DNA from: Adenophora triphylla var. japonica
Lineage: Eukaryota; Streptophyta; Magnoliopsida; Asterales; Campanulaceae
Length of the DNA stretch: 64,000 nucleotides
NCBI GenBank assembly: GCA_022495995.1
Contig: JAFEMH010000520.1
Coordinates: 496,001-560,000, forward strand
Direction of reading: 5' to 3'
This document shows positions 11,326 through 22,590 of the stretch, piece by piece. The position numbers and the translations under genes are program-made. Position 1 is the first letter of the stretch; every line of letters begins with the position of its first letter. The notes beneath the pieces were generated by a model. That model saw only the letters and a list, made by a program, of their open reading frames with translations. It was not told the DNA's origin and searched no databases.

Positions 11326-11752
11326 CCTTGGGTGACGCCCCTAATAGTCGTGTCTTTCGGGTGACGCCCCTAACAGTCGTGTCTTTCGGGTGACGCCCCT
11401 AATAGTCGTGTCCTCGGGTGACTCCCCTAACAGTCATGTCTTTCGGGTGACGCCCCTAACAGTCGTGTCTTCGGGTGACGCCCCTAACAGTCGTGTCTTT
11501 TGGGTGACGCCCCTAACAGTCGTGTCTTTCGGGTGACGCCCCTAACAGTCGTGTCTTTCGGGTGACGCCCCTAACAGTCGTGTCTTCCGGGTGACGCCCC
11601 TAACAGTCGTGTCTTCGGGTGACGCCCCTAACAGTCGTGTCTTTCGGGTGATGCCCCTAACAGTCGTGTCTTTCGGGTGACGCCCCTAACAGTCGTGTCT
11701 TTCGGGTGACTCCCCTAACAGTCGCGTCTTTTGGGTGACTCCCCTAACAGTC
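11326..11752 (+). repeat. ~29 bp tandem array in Tat-A, about 15 units
   Basis: The unit is CAGTCGTGTCTTTCGGGTGACGCCCCTAA. It abuts the 26 bp array and shares the CAGTC...GGGTGAC skeleton, so the two arrays are probably derived from one ancestral unit that diverged. Confidence 0.95.
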
Positions 11753-11934
11753 CGAACTACGATTTGGCTTGATTTCCTCCCCGGGATACATAGGAATCCT
11801 TTCTCAAAAGGTCCAGCCATCCGATTCCCCAGATCACCGTCTAGCCCTCAACCTTATTCCTCAGCCGCTCATTGGGATTGGGTCCTTTTATCGACAACCT
11901 CACTTCTTCCATAAGTGACGTTGCCGAGGGGCTC
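11753..11934 (+). other. Pre-LTR module, hairpin and polypurine tract of Tat-A
   Basis: A CGAACTACG...CCCC/GGGATACATAGGAATCC module (11753-11800), a hairpin CACTT/AAGTG (11901-11916) and the purine-rich GAGGGGCTC ending at 11934 precede the 3' LTR. Tat-B has all three in the same order at 54021-54186. The tract is the likely plus-strand priming site. Confidence 0.7.
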
Positions 11935-13715
11935 TGTGAGTACGCCAATCCAATTCGCGATCCCTTTTTAGGTGCATTTTAAATGATAAAATCGCACTAA
12001 GGGGCGTTTTGGTAAATTCCCGGTCCGTTTCGAGATTTCCGGGAACTTTTTATAAGTTTCCCGCGAAGGAAATGTTTTTTAGTATTTTTCCCGGACAAAA
12101 GGACCTAAAAGGAATAAATCAGTTTGGACCTCTTGGGAATTAACCCGGAATGTTCCAGAATTTGGTTTTGGCGCCAGAGTCGATTATAGACGTGGCCCGT
12201 TGTACGACAGCTTTAAGCATGGAAATTGGAAGCGTTGGGTCGTGCGACAAAATAATCTCATTCCCAATTTATGTATAAATGCCAAATTCCATTCATTTGT
12301 TAAGGGGGCCTCTCACATTTCTCACACACAAAACACACAGACTCACCCTTTCTCTCTCTATACGCAAAAGCTCCGCTCTCTCTCCTCTCTCTCTATACGC
12401 AGAAGCCAAACACAATTGCCATTACTCCCTTCCTCAATCGTCTTCTTCATCTACACCGAGCTCTCCCTCACCGGTGACCTCCCTCCTCTCCGATTACCAA
12501 GCTTCCTCGATCCAATCTCTCTCTAATCTCCTTCCCTCAACTCTCCGGCCAAACCCAACAACAACCGCTCCTTGCTCAACCTATTCCCCGGCGGTCCTCA
12601 ACCTCCTCACCACCGGAAAACTCAATCTCCAACCTCAATCTCCATCACGGTTCTCTTCCTCTCTTCCATAAACACCATCTCCTCTGTTCCAAGTCCCAAG
12701 CCGTTAACCATCGACGCCGCCCTGTTCCAAGCCCTAAGCCGTTGCCACCACTACTCCATCAACAATCTCCGGCCAATCAATCCTCAATTGCGTCTCCCCT
12801 GTTCCAGCGCCAATTCAATGCACAGACACTTGGAGCTTGACCGCAGCTCTCAGTCTGAAGGTTAGATCTGACTCCGAAGCTGAATTGAAGAATTCGATAC
12901 CTAACGTGGTATCGAATTTGAGGATACTACAAGGGTAACAAATCCTAAACCGTAATATCTCTGTTTAAATTTCTGTGATTCATCTGTTGGTTCCTGCGAT
13001 TCGTCTGTTTGGTTTATGTTAATCGTTTGATTCCAAATCAATTGTCTGATGTGCGATGTTTGTTGATTAAACTTCAAATTGGGTGTGGATCATTCATATC
13101 CACACTCATTTGAAGTGATTCGTGTGGATCTCTATGTTTATGTTCAGGCTGTAGTATGATATTTGGATCATTTGATGTTGTTGATACTATGGTAATTTGG
13201 TGTTGCTGATATTCTGTGGTCATTTGGTGTCATTGATATTTTGATCATTTGGTGATTGTTGTAGTGTGAGTTCTGTAGAACCTCTGCAAAGGACCTTGTT
13301 GTGTCACGCGACACATCTGAACCCTCAGGTCCTGTGTCACGCGACACAATGAGCTCTATGCAGCAGGTTCAGTTTCAATTGTAAGTATTGTTCCTCTTAG
13401 ATGTAAAGTGGGACGTGGCCTCCCAGAGTCAATGGCTTACAAGTTGTATTTCCCCTTGTTGAGCAATAAAATAAAGCACTCTTATGCATTTTATACATAT
13501 ATTGTCATACACATTTCGCACACACATTTGAATGAATTAGATGTTGAACATTGAAAGACTCGTCTACGGACGAGGCGTGTTGGGTGAACTCTCGGTTCTT
13601 CCCAACACGTAACCTGACCCCTGAACCCATTTTCTCTTCCAAAAAGGTTTTCAATGTTTCCTCTAAAACGGCGTGGCGACTCCTTTTATTTTATTTTTCG
13701 GCGAGCATTCATTCA
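11935..13715 (+). repeat. Tat-A 3' LTR
   Basis: 1781 bp, starts TGTGAGTACGCC and ends GCATTCATTCA. Collinear with the 5' LTR and carries the same TATA box (12274-12280), long stem-loop, TGTCACGCGACA pair (13302-13313, 13335-13346), U5 hairpins and PBS-like motif. Differences from the 5' LTR are mostly C/T and A/G. Confidence 0.93.
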
Positions 13716-13720
13716 GCAGG
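13716..13720. other. Target-site duplication GCAGG, right copy
   Basis: Identical to 3691-3695; see there. Confidence 0.95.
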
Positions 13721-14538
13721 TGAAACAATCTAGTAAAGGGATATTTATTTTACAAAACAAGTATGCTAAAAGCCTAGTGAAATGGTTTGGGTTGGAGGGG
13801 GCAAAGAGTTCAAAAATCCCTATGTGTTCATCTCTTAAACTTGGTTGAAATCAAGTAGGTGAGGATGTTGATCCTACATTATATCGTTCCATGATAGGTA
13901 GCCTTCTCTATCTCACTTCTAGTCATCCTGATATCATGTTTAGCGTGTGCGTCTGTGCACGTTATCAAGCCAATCCTAAAGTCTCCCACCTTAATTCTGT
14001 CAAAAAAATAATTAAATATATTTCGGGAACAAGTGAATTAGGGATTTGGTTTAGTAAGGATACTAACACCAATTTGGTAGGCTTTAGTGACTCGGATTGG
14101 GCGGGGGATATGGATGATAGGAAGAGTACTAGTGGGGGGTGTTTTTACTTGGGTAACAATTTAGTTTCATGGTATAGTCGTAAACAAAATTGTGTCTCTC
14201 TTTCCACGGATGAATCTGAGTATGTTGCAGCTAGTAGTTGTTGCTCACAACTTATTTGGCTAAAACATATGCTAGATGATTATGGCCTAGATAGTAATTC
14301 CTTGACTATGTACTATAATAACTTGAGTGCTATCAACATTTCAAAAAACCTTGTACAGCATTCCCGTACTAAGCACATAGATATACATCATCACTTTCTT
14401 AGAGATATGGTAGATAAAGGCCTAATTAACATTGATCATATTGATACTAAGTATCAACTGGCTGATTTCTTTACCAAGGCCTTAGATCACGAGAGATTTT
14501 CTAGTTTGAAAAGATCTCTTGGTCTTTGTAATCTCTGA
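13716..14538 (+). pseudogene. pol: SIRE-like pol, second part: RT C-terminus and RNase H
   Basis: The frame resumes inside RT (GIFILQNKYAKSLVKWFGLEG), has a TGA at 13846-13848, and continues through MIGSLLYLTSSHPDIMF into copia RNase H (GFSDSDWAGDMDDRKSTSGG, STDESEYVAAS, HSRTKHIDIHHHFLRD) to a stop at 14536-14538. This is the normal copia pol end. The third RNase H acidic position, normally C-D-N, reads Y-N-N (about 14314-14322), a second Asp-to-Asn loss besides the one in the RT box. Confidence 0.9.
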
Positions 14539-15492
14539 GTCTGTTTGTCAGTGCTACCCCAGGTGATGTTATCACTCAGGGTAACACTTGTATATTAGTG
14601 TATTTTTTCTGTTTATTTTTTAAAAAATGCTTTTATATTCTTTTAGTCTGGTTAGCTTAGTTTTGACAGTGGCACATGCTGAACTTTTTGTTATGGTAGG
14701 TTATTACTTGGGTTAACATGTTTGATATCATTCCCCTCGTATGCTAAAAGTGACATAGTTACTAATCTTTCTTTGTGATAAACAAAAGGCAAAGGCAATT
14801 ATTTCCATACTATTCTCTCGAGCTCGGGGCACGGTGTTCGCTGCAATGATGTACTCTTGCCAATGAGAATGTATGAGGTGATCTATGCTTAGTATTAGGG
14901 ACATGGAGTTCGCTACTACAGTGTACCCTACTTGAAAGGCATAAATCACTTTATCTTTACACTTGAAATAAAACACGGGCACGGAGCTCGTTACTACGAT
15001 GCTTCCTTGTTTAAAGAAGTGTATTGATCTCTTATAACAAGCAATGTATTTTAAAAAAAAATAGGCTTGTTATGCCTAAAGTGCATGAAAATTGCTCAAC
15101 TTGTTATGCCTGAAGTGCCTGAAAATGGCTAAGCTTGTTATGCCTGAAATGCTTGAAAATGGCTAAGCTTGTTATGCCTGAAATGCTTGAAAATGAAAAT
15201 ATTTATCAAGAGGATTTATATCACATGTGTTATCCTAGGTGTTACCATCATTGCCTTAACATATTAGTTTTTTTATTTCTTATTTTCGAAATTTGTTGAA
15301 TAATTTTTTAAAATCTGAAAGTCTTTTTAATTAAAGAGTTTACGAGTTTGAAAACGTCTTCAACAAGTTTTCTTTAATTTTAGTAAACCTTGTTGAGTAA
15401 CTAATCCTTATTATGTTGATATTTGTTCTCATAACTTTCGGACTTAGTTATAAATATTTTGTTTACTCATTTTTTTAATTTTTGTTTTACTT

Positions 15493-15529
<37 letters not shown>

Positions 15530-15690
15530 TTTTTTGATAACAGCCGTGTGGTTGTAAATTTGGGTTGTTGGGGTTTTATTTAAAATGAGTGGATAGGGTT
15601 AAATAGGAGTTTTTTTAATGAAAGGATATTGAGAGGGTTATAGGGTTTTAGTTAGGATAGGACTCAACATGTCTAATCACATTAAAATTT
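14539..15690 (+). other. SIRE-like spacer between pol and the extra ORF
   Basis: Non-coding. It holds an imperfect 18-base inverted repeat with a GTT loop (14549-14588), three degenerate copies of 'gggcacgg(t/a)g(t/c)tcg(c/t)tactac' at about 14826, 14905 and 14977, three to four ~47 bp repeats built on 'gcttgttatgcctgaa' (15063-15190), and an (AT)n microsatellite (15497-15526). Confidence 0.7.
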
Positions 15691-17714
15691 ATGTTCCCTA
15701 ACTTAATCACTCCCCTATTTTATCTCTATCTCTTCTTATCTCTCTCTGTTGTAACCGTCTCTCTCTCCTCATTTTTAGCCCCTTTCAACGTCGTCTTCTC
15801 CCTCTCGCTTTCTATGTCAAATCTCGTTCTAAAAATTCCCAAAAAAATTACCATGGCGTCTCCCTCCAAAACCAACACCGAACCCTCAAATACCGATCAA
15901 ATGGAAATCTCTCCAAGCATTGCCCCAAGTGTAGCCTCTCGTGTAGCCATGGAGACTTCTCCCATGATTACACCAAGCTCTTCTCCTCCTATAATGGCTG
16001 TAGTTCCAGCTGCTGCCCCTGTGTCCTCGTTTGAACATGGCATTCCCAAAGTCACACTCATCCCAGCCGAATCGAAAAGAAAAAGGAAAGCTCCCTCAAC
16101 CAAGTTGTCTCCTCAAGTTGCTAAGAGGAGGTCCTCCAATCGAATCAGGACAATAAGATCCAAAGCTACACCAAATATTACCTCTGATCCGGTTGAAGTT
16201 TTAGAAAGCTCATTGGAAATGTCATCACCTCATGTGAGTGACGAGAACTTTGATGCTACAAAGGAGAAGGAACCTTCTGTGGACTCTTTCGATGCCTGAG
16301 TGGATGCTGATGAGGAGGAAACATTGTCTGATTTTTAGAAGAGGAAGGGCAAGGCCAAAGTTTCACTAAGTGCTACCAAGGGTGCTACCAAGAAGAGGAT
16401 ATCATCTGAGGTAACACATGCCCCCTCCTTTGTTCCTACACAATCTTTTCCTAGTGATAATGAATTATCTGGTGATGAGTTTATTCGGAATGAAGAGGAT
16501 AAAGCTTTTCCAAAACCATTTCTTACTTTGGAATTTATAAGAAATAAAACATTGAGTTTTGGCTTAACAATTTAAGTAAGAAATAGTTAAAAGAAAAGCA
16601 TATTGATGAGGGCTAGTTAGAAAAGGAAGGGATGGTTCAGTTTTTAAAGGATAGAAATTTCCTTAAGGCAAATAATCATGCCTCAGTTTTTGTTGAAAGT
16701 GTGGTAAGAAACTTTTTTGCTAACCTACATGCTCATTTGGATAATGAAGGATCTGAGAAATTTGGGAAAGTTTTTGTGCGGGGTAAGGTTTATTCGTTTA
16801 CTCCAACCCTTATTAACAAGGTTCTAGGACTCCCAAACTTAGATGACGAGAGGATTAGAATTAATAGGGATGAAATGGTTAAGTTCCTCACCCATAACAA
16901 AATCCAGTCCTGACCTTTAAAGGAAAAGCTTCATGCTTCTAGGCTTACCTCTCTGTACTTTGTTCTTCATAAACTTTGCATCTTCAATTGGCTCCCTACT
17001 ACAAATGAACCTATTGTTATATTAGAGCATGATAATGTTTTGTACAGATTGGGCAAAAATCATTGGATTAACTTTGGAAGATAAGTGTTCAAACACTTAG
17101 CTTCATGGGGTAGAAAGAAAGAAATGAACATTACCGTTTTCCCATATTCTTCTTTAATTTTCAAAGTTTTAATCTTTCAATCCTTGCCTATTGAAGCCTC
17201 TGATGCTTTTACCTCTAAAACTGAGTATTATATCATTAATCCTCAACTGAAAAAGGGTAACAGGTATACTAAAGATCTTCCTTGGAAAAAATCTGATGAA
17301 TCAGCTTCTGGTCTTCCTGGTACTACCTCACGTGATATCCCAAGTACTTCCCCAGGTGTTGCCCTTAATATGTTTGCAAGAACTGATGCTATAAGTATTT
17401 TGTCTAATATGATCAATCTTCTGGGCAACACTTCACCATGAATCCCAAAGACGACAGTGCTGAATTTCTTGCACAAGCAATCTAGTGCATTTGGAGAACT
17501 CGTCGAAGGGTGGGTCAAGCTTAAGCAGGCAACTGATATTTTTATTGATGAAATTTCTTCCCAAACAGGGGGAGGATGTGTTGTTGCTATAGCTTCTGGA
17601 GCTGGTGCTACTGCAGGTGCTACCACCAGTGCTGGCCCAAGTGATGGTGGAGGTGATAGGGAAGGAGATCAGAAGGAGGAAGAAGAAGAGGAGTTTGAAG
17701 AAGAAGAAAGCTAA
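15691..17714 (+). pseudogene. Post-pol (env-position) ORF of the SIRE-like element, decayed
   Basis: The first segment (15691-16299) starts at a Met with a hydrophobic stretch of about 30 residues, then a Ser/Pro/Lys-rich region with KRKRKAP and KRRSSNR, which look like nuclear localisation signals. A Met at 15853 after an ACC context is an alternative start. A second frame (16632-17714) codes FLKDRNF, FVESVVRNFFANL, KVFVRGKVYSFTPTLINKVLGLP, with stops near 16911, 17082 and 17439, and ends in a poly-Glu tail. The FVRGK...VLGLP block resembles the 'putative plant transposon protein' domain found in TE-associated plant ORFs. SIRE elements often carry an ORF here, sometimes called env-like; this one shows no clear envelope features. 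Confidence 0.6.
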
Positions 17715-18165
17715 TACCTGAAGGTTGTTGAACCTGAAGGTTTATGTTACCACTAATTTGTTGGTGGATTTGGTTTGTTGTGTTCAAAATAATTTCTTTT
17801 TATTTGGTGAAGTGGTTCCTAAACAATTTACTTTTATTTTGTTTATGTTGGTTGCAAAAACACTTTAGGTGGTTTGTTTTAAAACATTAATCTGCTAGGT
17901 AGTTTTTGCTTGGATGATATTTTGGTACAATGGTTTATAGTTTTATCTTTTAACTTAGTTTATTTCGAAAAACTTGTTAAGTTTGAAATAAATTAGTTTA
18001 TTTTGATAAATCATTGTTTAGATTGGCTCATTGATTAAGGGGGAGTTAATTGTCGTGGAGATGTTATAATCAGTTTCTATGCTCTGTGTATCTTGTTATG
18101 GACTGACATATTTTAGGTAAGTAGCACATTAGGTTTGAGAAGAAATATGCAACTAAGGGGGAGAT
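17715..18165 (+). other. Pre-LTR spacer with two polypurine tracts
   Basis: AT-rich non-coding sequence. Polypurine tracts AAGGGGGAG occur at 18037-18045 and 18155-18163, the second ending just before the TGTTAG start of the 3' LTR. The duplicated tract suggests an extra plus-strand priming site or a former LTR boundary. Confidence 0.7.
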
Positions 18166-19147
18166 TGTTAGTGTAAAATGCAGATGATATCTCAGATATT
18201 TACCAGATTTCAGATGATATTGCAGATGATTTCCTGTGCTGGAATTTATATAGTTGTACATTTCTTATTTATTAATTTATGTAATAATGTGCTAATATAA
18301 TATGTATAGTCTATGGTGTATGTCCATATTTCAGGTTGCAATATGATTGGAGAATGAGCTAGAAATGTGGAGGAATTTGGAAAAGAGAAAGTTATGCATA
18401 AATGTCGTTTTATGCATAATCTTTCAACAAGCCTTGTTTATATAGACAACAACAAAAATGTGTGAAGACTTGGTCAAGTTGGTTGTTGCTGATTCAAAGA
18501 GAGTACAAGGCTGAGAATGCTTGGGAGTACAAGGCTTTGAAGCATGAACTTGGATAACAAGCATATGGTTGCTATAATTGAGGAAGTGGGCGCATGAAGT
18601 GAGGAACAAGCTCAACCACTCTTCCCACTCTCCCTCAACGTGCAAGATAGCCCCAAGGCTGTTTATTTGAGTGTCCTTCAAGTAATTGAAGACTATAAAT
18701 ATGCTTGGAAGGATTCATTTGAAGATGTGCCAAGAAAAACCATTTTATACACACCTTCGAAGCATATAGAGATAGAGTTCTTTGTTTGGTTCTTTTCATC
18801 CATCCTCCCTTGTAATTACGCACTTGATTACCTTGGTGTCAAGTTGTGTGTAGGCTAGGATTGGATTCCGTTCTTTATCTCTTGTTCCATAGAGCTTATA
18901 TTATATTAGTCTTGGGGAACATTTCGGCTTTGTGTAATTCTTTTTATAAAGTGATAAAGTCTTGCCTAAGAGGGATCCTCAAGTTATATTATTTATATAA
19001 CTTGAGAAAAATAATTTTGGTATTATTATTCCGCTGCAATCTCTTTTACAAAATTGTTTTTATTTTCGAAGTGTGTGTGTGTTATCCCAAGTGCTATCGT
19101 TGGTGCAGTTATCACCTTGGATATCACTTGTGATTCTGGCCGTGACA
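18166..19147 (+). repeat. 3' LTR of the SIRE-like element
   Basis: Starts TGTTAGTG right after the PPT; the most likely end is GTGACA at 19147 (982 bp), but no partner LTR or TSD is available to prove it. CAGATGAT occurs three times (18181-18230) just upstream of a TATATAG at 18247-18253. Near its 3' end is an imperfect inverted repeat (19088-19130). Short open frames inside have no recognisable domain. Confidence 0.6.
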
Positions 19148-22100
19148 ATTTAGAAAAAAAATAGGTTGGGGGCATATAATCATTCTTGATTCTTGGTTTT
19201 GTGCTATTTGTGCTATTTGTTTATGGTTTTGTTCTTATTTACCATTCAATCAGTGATTATACATTAGCTTCCAATTAATCTTACCATGATTGTGCTATTT
19301 GTCTTGATTTTGTTCGTATTTACCTATTATTTTCCGAATGATAGTTAGGGTTTTATTTTTATTGCAGTATGGATGATGATGATCGATATACGTCTGAGAG
19401 AGAACCTGAGGTCTTGAGTTTGGCTTATCCAAACTTGACACAAAATGATGAGAATGAAAATCTTAATAATGTTGAGGGAGAGAACTTGAATGGCAATGAC
19501 AATGATAAATGGTGGATTGATAATGAATATTTGATTGATAACATTGTTAGTCAGTCACATGGTGGGAATAATGGGCATGATGATGGAGATGAAAGTGGTG
19601 ATAGTTTGGGAGAGTTAGATGATATGGCTGATGATGAAGAGTATATCTCTAATAAGACTTTAGCTGATGTGACAATGAGAAAATATTATAATGTTGAGGG
19701 AGAGAATGTTAATGAGAATTGTGAAAATTTAGAAGATGCTAATGTTGATGGTCAGAATAGTAAAAATGGGTATGTGGGTGAGGGGAATGTGATGGGGTTC
19801 AATCAATCAAAGTACTTTGACTTTGATATTGGAGGTGATTTCAATCAGTGGAAAAGTGATGATGGTAACGATGAATCTGGTTCTGATTTTGTTGCTAAGA
19901 GTAACAGTGATGAAGACGACTGGGTGAAATCCGATAGGGTTAAAGCAGCTGAAGAAGTGAAATTTAATCCTAATGTAGATATCAAACAATTTGATTTTTG
20001 TGTTGATATCCTATTTGCTTCATAAAGAATGATAAACAAAGGATTCAAGAAAAATCCCAAGACTGTCCATGGGGGTATAAATGCTAGTTATGAAGGGAGT
20101 GATGTCACTTTAAGATCAAATCCTATCAGAAGAACCATAAATGTTCAATGAGAACCAGGATTAAAACTGTGAACTCCAAATGGTTGGCAAAGAAATTGGG
20201 TGATAGGATTAGACTAACCCCTTTCATGAAGTTGGTTGAGATTCAGGATTTGGTGAAGGAACAATTTGGACAGGAGGTTAATTTAAAAATGTGTTATAAA
20301 ACAAAAAAGTTTGCTTTGAATGAAGTTAAACATTCAATGGAGGAGCATTATGCAAAGCTTTGGAATTATGTGTATGAAATAGCAAGATCAAATCCAAGTA
20401 GTACAATTGTTTTGAAAGGGACAGGGGATGAATGGGCTGGGCCTCCACAATTTAGAAGATTTTACATCTGTTTTGATGCAATTAAAAAGGGGTTTGTTGA
20501 GGGATGCAGAAAATTTGTAGGTGTGGATGGTTGTTTTTTGAAGACTTGGATTAAAGGTGAGTTGATTCTGGCAATGGAAAGGGATGCCAACAACCAAATG
20601 TTCCCTATAGCCTGGGCAGTTGTAGAGAATGAAGATCAACACACATGGAGGTGGTTCCTTAACCTTCTTGCAAATGATATTGGCATTGGAAATGGTTGTG
20701 GATGGACCATTATGTCTGATCAACAGAAGGTATGTTGTTGTTCATTTAAAATATGTTTTCCCTCTTTTATTGTTGTTCTTAGAATTGTGTGAATGCTTAC
20801 TGACATTTAGTCACTTCTATGAAGGGATTGGAAGTTGCAATAAATGACTTGTTCCCTGAGATACATCACAGAAACTGTGCAAGACACATTTATGCAAATT
20901 TCAAAAAAAAGAGGGTTCACTGGTGTGAACTACAGGAGGTACTTTTGGGCAGCAGCCAAGTTAACAACTGAAGGTGACTTTCAAAAGAACATGGAAAAGA
21001 TAAAAGTGTTATCTGAGCATGCTTACAAGCATTTGATGGATAGGGATCCATCTAGATGGTGTAAGGCACTCTTCCACACTTACTGTGTTTGTGACTCTAT
21101 TGACAATAATCTTTGTGAAAGATTTTATTTTTGGATATTAGAGACTAGATATAAATCCTTGATTAGCATGCTAGAAGCCATTAGGAAACAAGTAGTGGTC
21201 AGAATGAGAGACAAAAAAAATTATATGACTAGACGACTAACTGAGGTCAGAAGGTTTGGAGATAGAGTAGTAAAGAGTTTAGAGGATTTAGTGGTCAAGT
21301 CTAGGGATTGCAGTTCTTTATGGAATGGTGATACACAGTTTGAGGTTGGGGGTAGAATAGGGGGTACAATAGTTGACCTAACGACTTGGACATGTACTTG
21401 TAGAGCATGGAAGCTAAGTGGTATTCCTTGTTGTCATGATGTTTCAGCCATAACCCTTACGAGGGAAGATCCAGAGGGTTATATATATATGAGTGTTTGA
21501 AAGGTGAAACTTACCTCAAGTCTTATCAGTATATGTTGAAATCATTGACTGGTATGAACATGTGGCCCACTCAGATAAACCAGTAATATTGCCACCGCCT
21601 CTAAGAGTTGTGAATGGAAGACCAAAGTGGAACAGAAGGAAGGATGCCTTGGAAGATGGTAAAGGAAAGAAACCAACTGGTCTTACAGAAGAACCTGTCG
21701 AAGTGGATCCATACAAAACAATCAAAAAATCAAGGAAGGGAGTTCAAATGACTTGCAGTATTTGTAAGCAGAAAGGACATAACAAGAAGAAATGTCCTCA
21801 GAAGCCAGTAGAGGATCAAGTTCATATTCCTGCTATAAGAAGGGACAAACAATCTGTAAGTAATTAACAACAAATATAGGTTCTTTAATACAGATCTAAT
21901 CTTTTACTTGATTAACAAAATGTGTACTTGTTTCATATGCAGGTTAGGAGGAAGAAAGCTTTCCGAGCTAATGTACATGAATCTGCAAGTGGAAGACAAA
22001 ATTCTAGGGATGCTGAAAGTGGGGTAAGCTATGATAAAACATATTATTACTTTAGTCCCATACCCATGATATATGTACCTTGAATGGGTGACTTAAAGTT

Positions 22101-22590
22101 GTATTGCTTTATCTCATTATAGGTGAGAATAGGAGCTAGTACAAGTGTTCTTGAACCAAATTTCACAAGGAGAGGAAGATCTTTTATCACAGTTGAATCA
22201 CTACAACAACAATCCAAAAAGCAAGAGAAATAGGAATTAAATTTTATGCTGGTGTTGGTTGTTGGTTCCTTTTTTATTTATATTTTGTTAAAGTCTATTG
22301 ACAACCAACTATGGCAAGCTTTTGTAACAATTATGATGCTCTTTTTGATGTTTGATAGCAAATGGATGTTTTTGTTAACATTTGAAGAGGTGGTTTGGAT
22401 AGTTGTTGGCAGGTGATAGTGATGGTGTTGGTTTTTTTATGGACGGGGGTTGGATTTTTGTTTTACAATGTTGTCACTTGTAAAACTTATGACTTGTTCA
22501 AGATGTTTAATGCACTATGTGTTTTGGACAAATTTCAACAAGTAAATTTATCTAATCAAGGATGTTTGGGCACAAATGGAATATAATTCT
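19148..22590 (+). mobile_element. Mutator-like (MULE) DNA transposon, partial
   Basis: Defined by the transposase gene below; I could not find matching terminal inverted repeats, so the ends are approximate. The left flank abuts the SIRE-like 3' LTR, which may have inserted into or truncated the MULE. A pyrimidine-rich stretch ending in ATTGCAG right before the presumed first ATG (19370) looks like a splice acceptor of a 5' UTR intron. Confidence 0.65.
19370..22233 (+). pseudogene. MULE transposase, intron-containing and frameshifted
   Basis: A MuDR-type transposase acts in the nucleus to cut and rejoin element ends. The first exon (19370-20025) is very acidic (DDDD, EDDW), followed by a damaged MuDR DNA-binding region (about 20026-20190). 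The catalytic core follows: KFVGVDGCFLKT (first Asp), DANNQMFPIAWAVVENE, MSDQQK. A GT-AG intron at 20730-20824 separates SDQQK from the next exon. A one-base indel in the A8 tract 20903-20910 shifts the frame. A SWIM zinc finger (CTCRAWKLSGIPCCH) is coded near 21392-21436, and a small indel in a TA repeat follows near 21482. A CCHC knuckle (CSICKQKGHNKKKC) lies near 21760-21795. Two more short introns (about 21855-21942 and 22025-22122) precede the final exon, which stops at 22231-22233. Confidence 0.85.

Larger units (their letters stand above)
3696..13715 (+). mobile_element. Tat-A: complete non-autonomous Tat-like LTR element (LARD type) without gag-pol
   Basis: Two long LTRs (3696-5479 and 11935-13715), a 5 bp TSD, PBS at 5481-5498 and a purine-rich tract ending at 11934 make this a complete insertion of 10,020 bp. 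The ~6.45 kb interior shows no gag, protease, RT, RNase H or integrase in any frame. PBS, leader start, the post-pol module (8541-8590), the pre-PPT module (11753-11800) and the U5 hairpins all have counterparts in the autonomous Tat-B element at 32184-56205, so a Tat-lineage machinery probably mobilised it. LTRs differ by about 17 of the first 345 bases, mostly transitions, so the insertion is not recent. Confidence 0.88.
491..19147 (+). mobile_element. SIRE-like Ty1/copia retrotransposon, 5'-truncated and split by a nested element
   Basis: Order of parts: gag with coiled-coil and CCHC knuckle (491-1391), PR-INT-RT (1368-3690), interruption 3696-13715, RT end plus RNase H (13716-14538), a long spacer, a post-pol ORF region (15691-17714), two polypurine tracts, and a 3' LTR (18166-19147). 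INT before RT defines Ty1/copia. The long region with an extra ORF between pol and 3' LTR, plus a gag with a C-terminal zinc knuckle, points to the SIRE/Maximus lineage. The 5' LTR is absent, removed or displaced by the LTR at 1-490. Many stops and frameshifts show that it is dead. Confidence 0.8.

Noticed and set aside
10744..11752. CRISPR-like regular repeats
   Set aside because: Units are head-to-tail without unique spacers, in a plant retroelement; this is a minisatellite.
15497..15526. AT-run as an origin or matrix attachment site
   Set aside because: A plain (AT)n microsatellite in a retroelement spacer; nothing else supports such a role.
19148..19369. MULE terminal inverted repeat search
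   Set aside because: I could not find a convincing partner for any 20-base segment near 22233-22600, so ends are left approximate.
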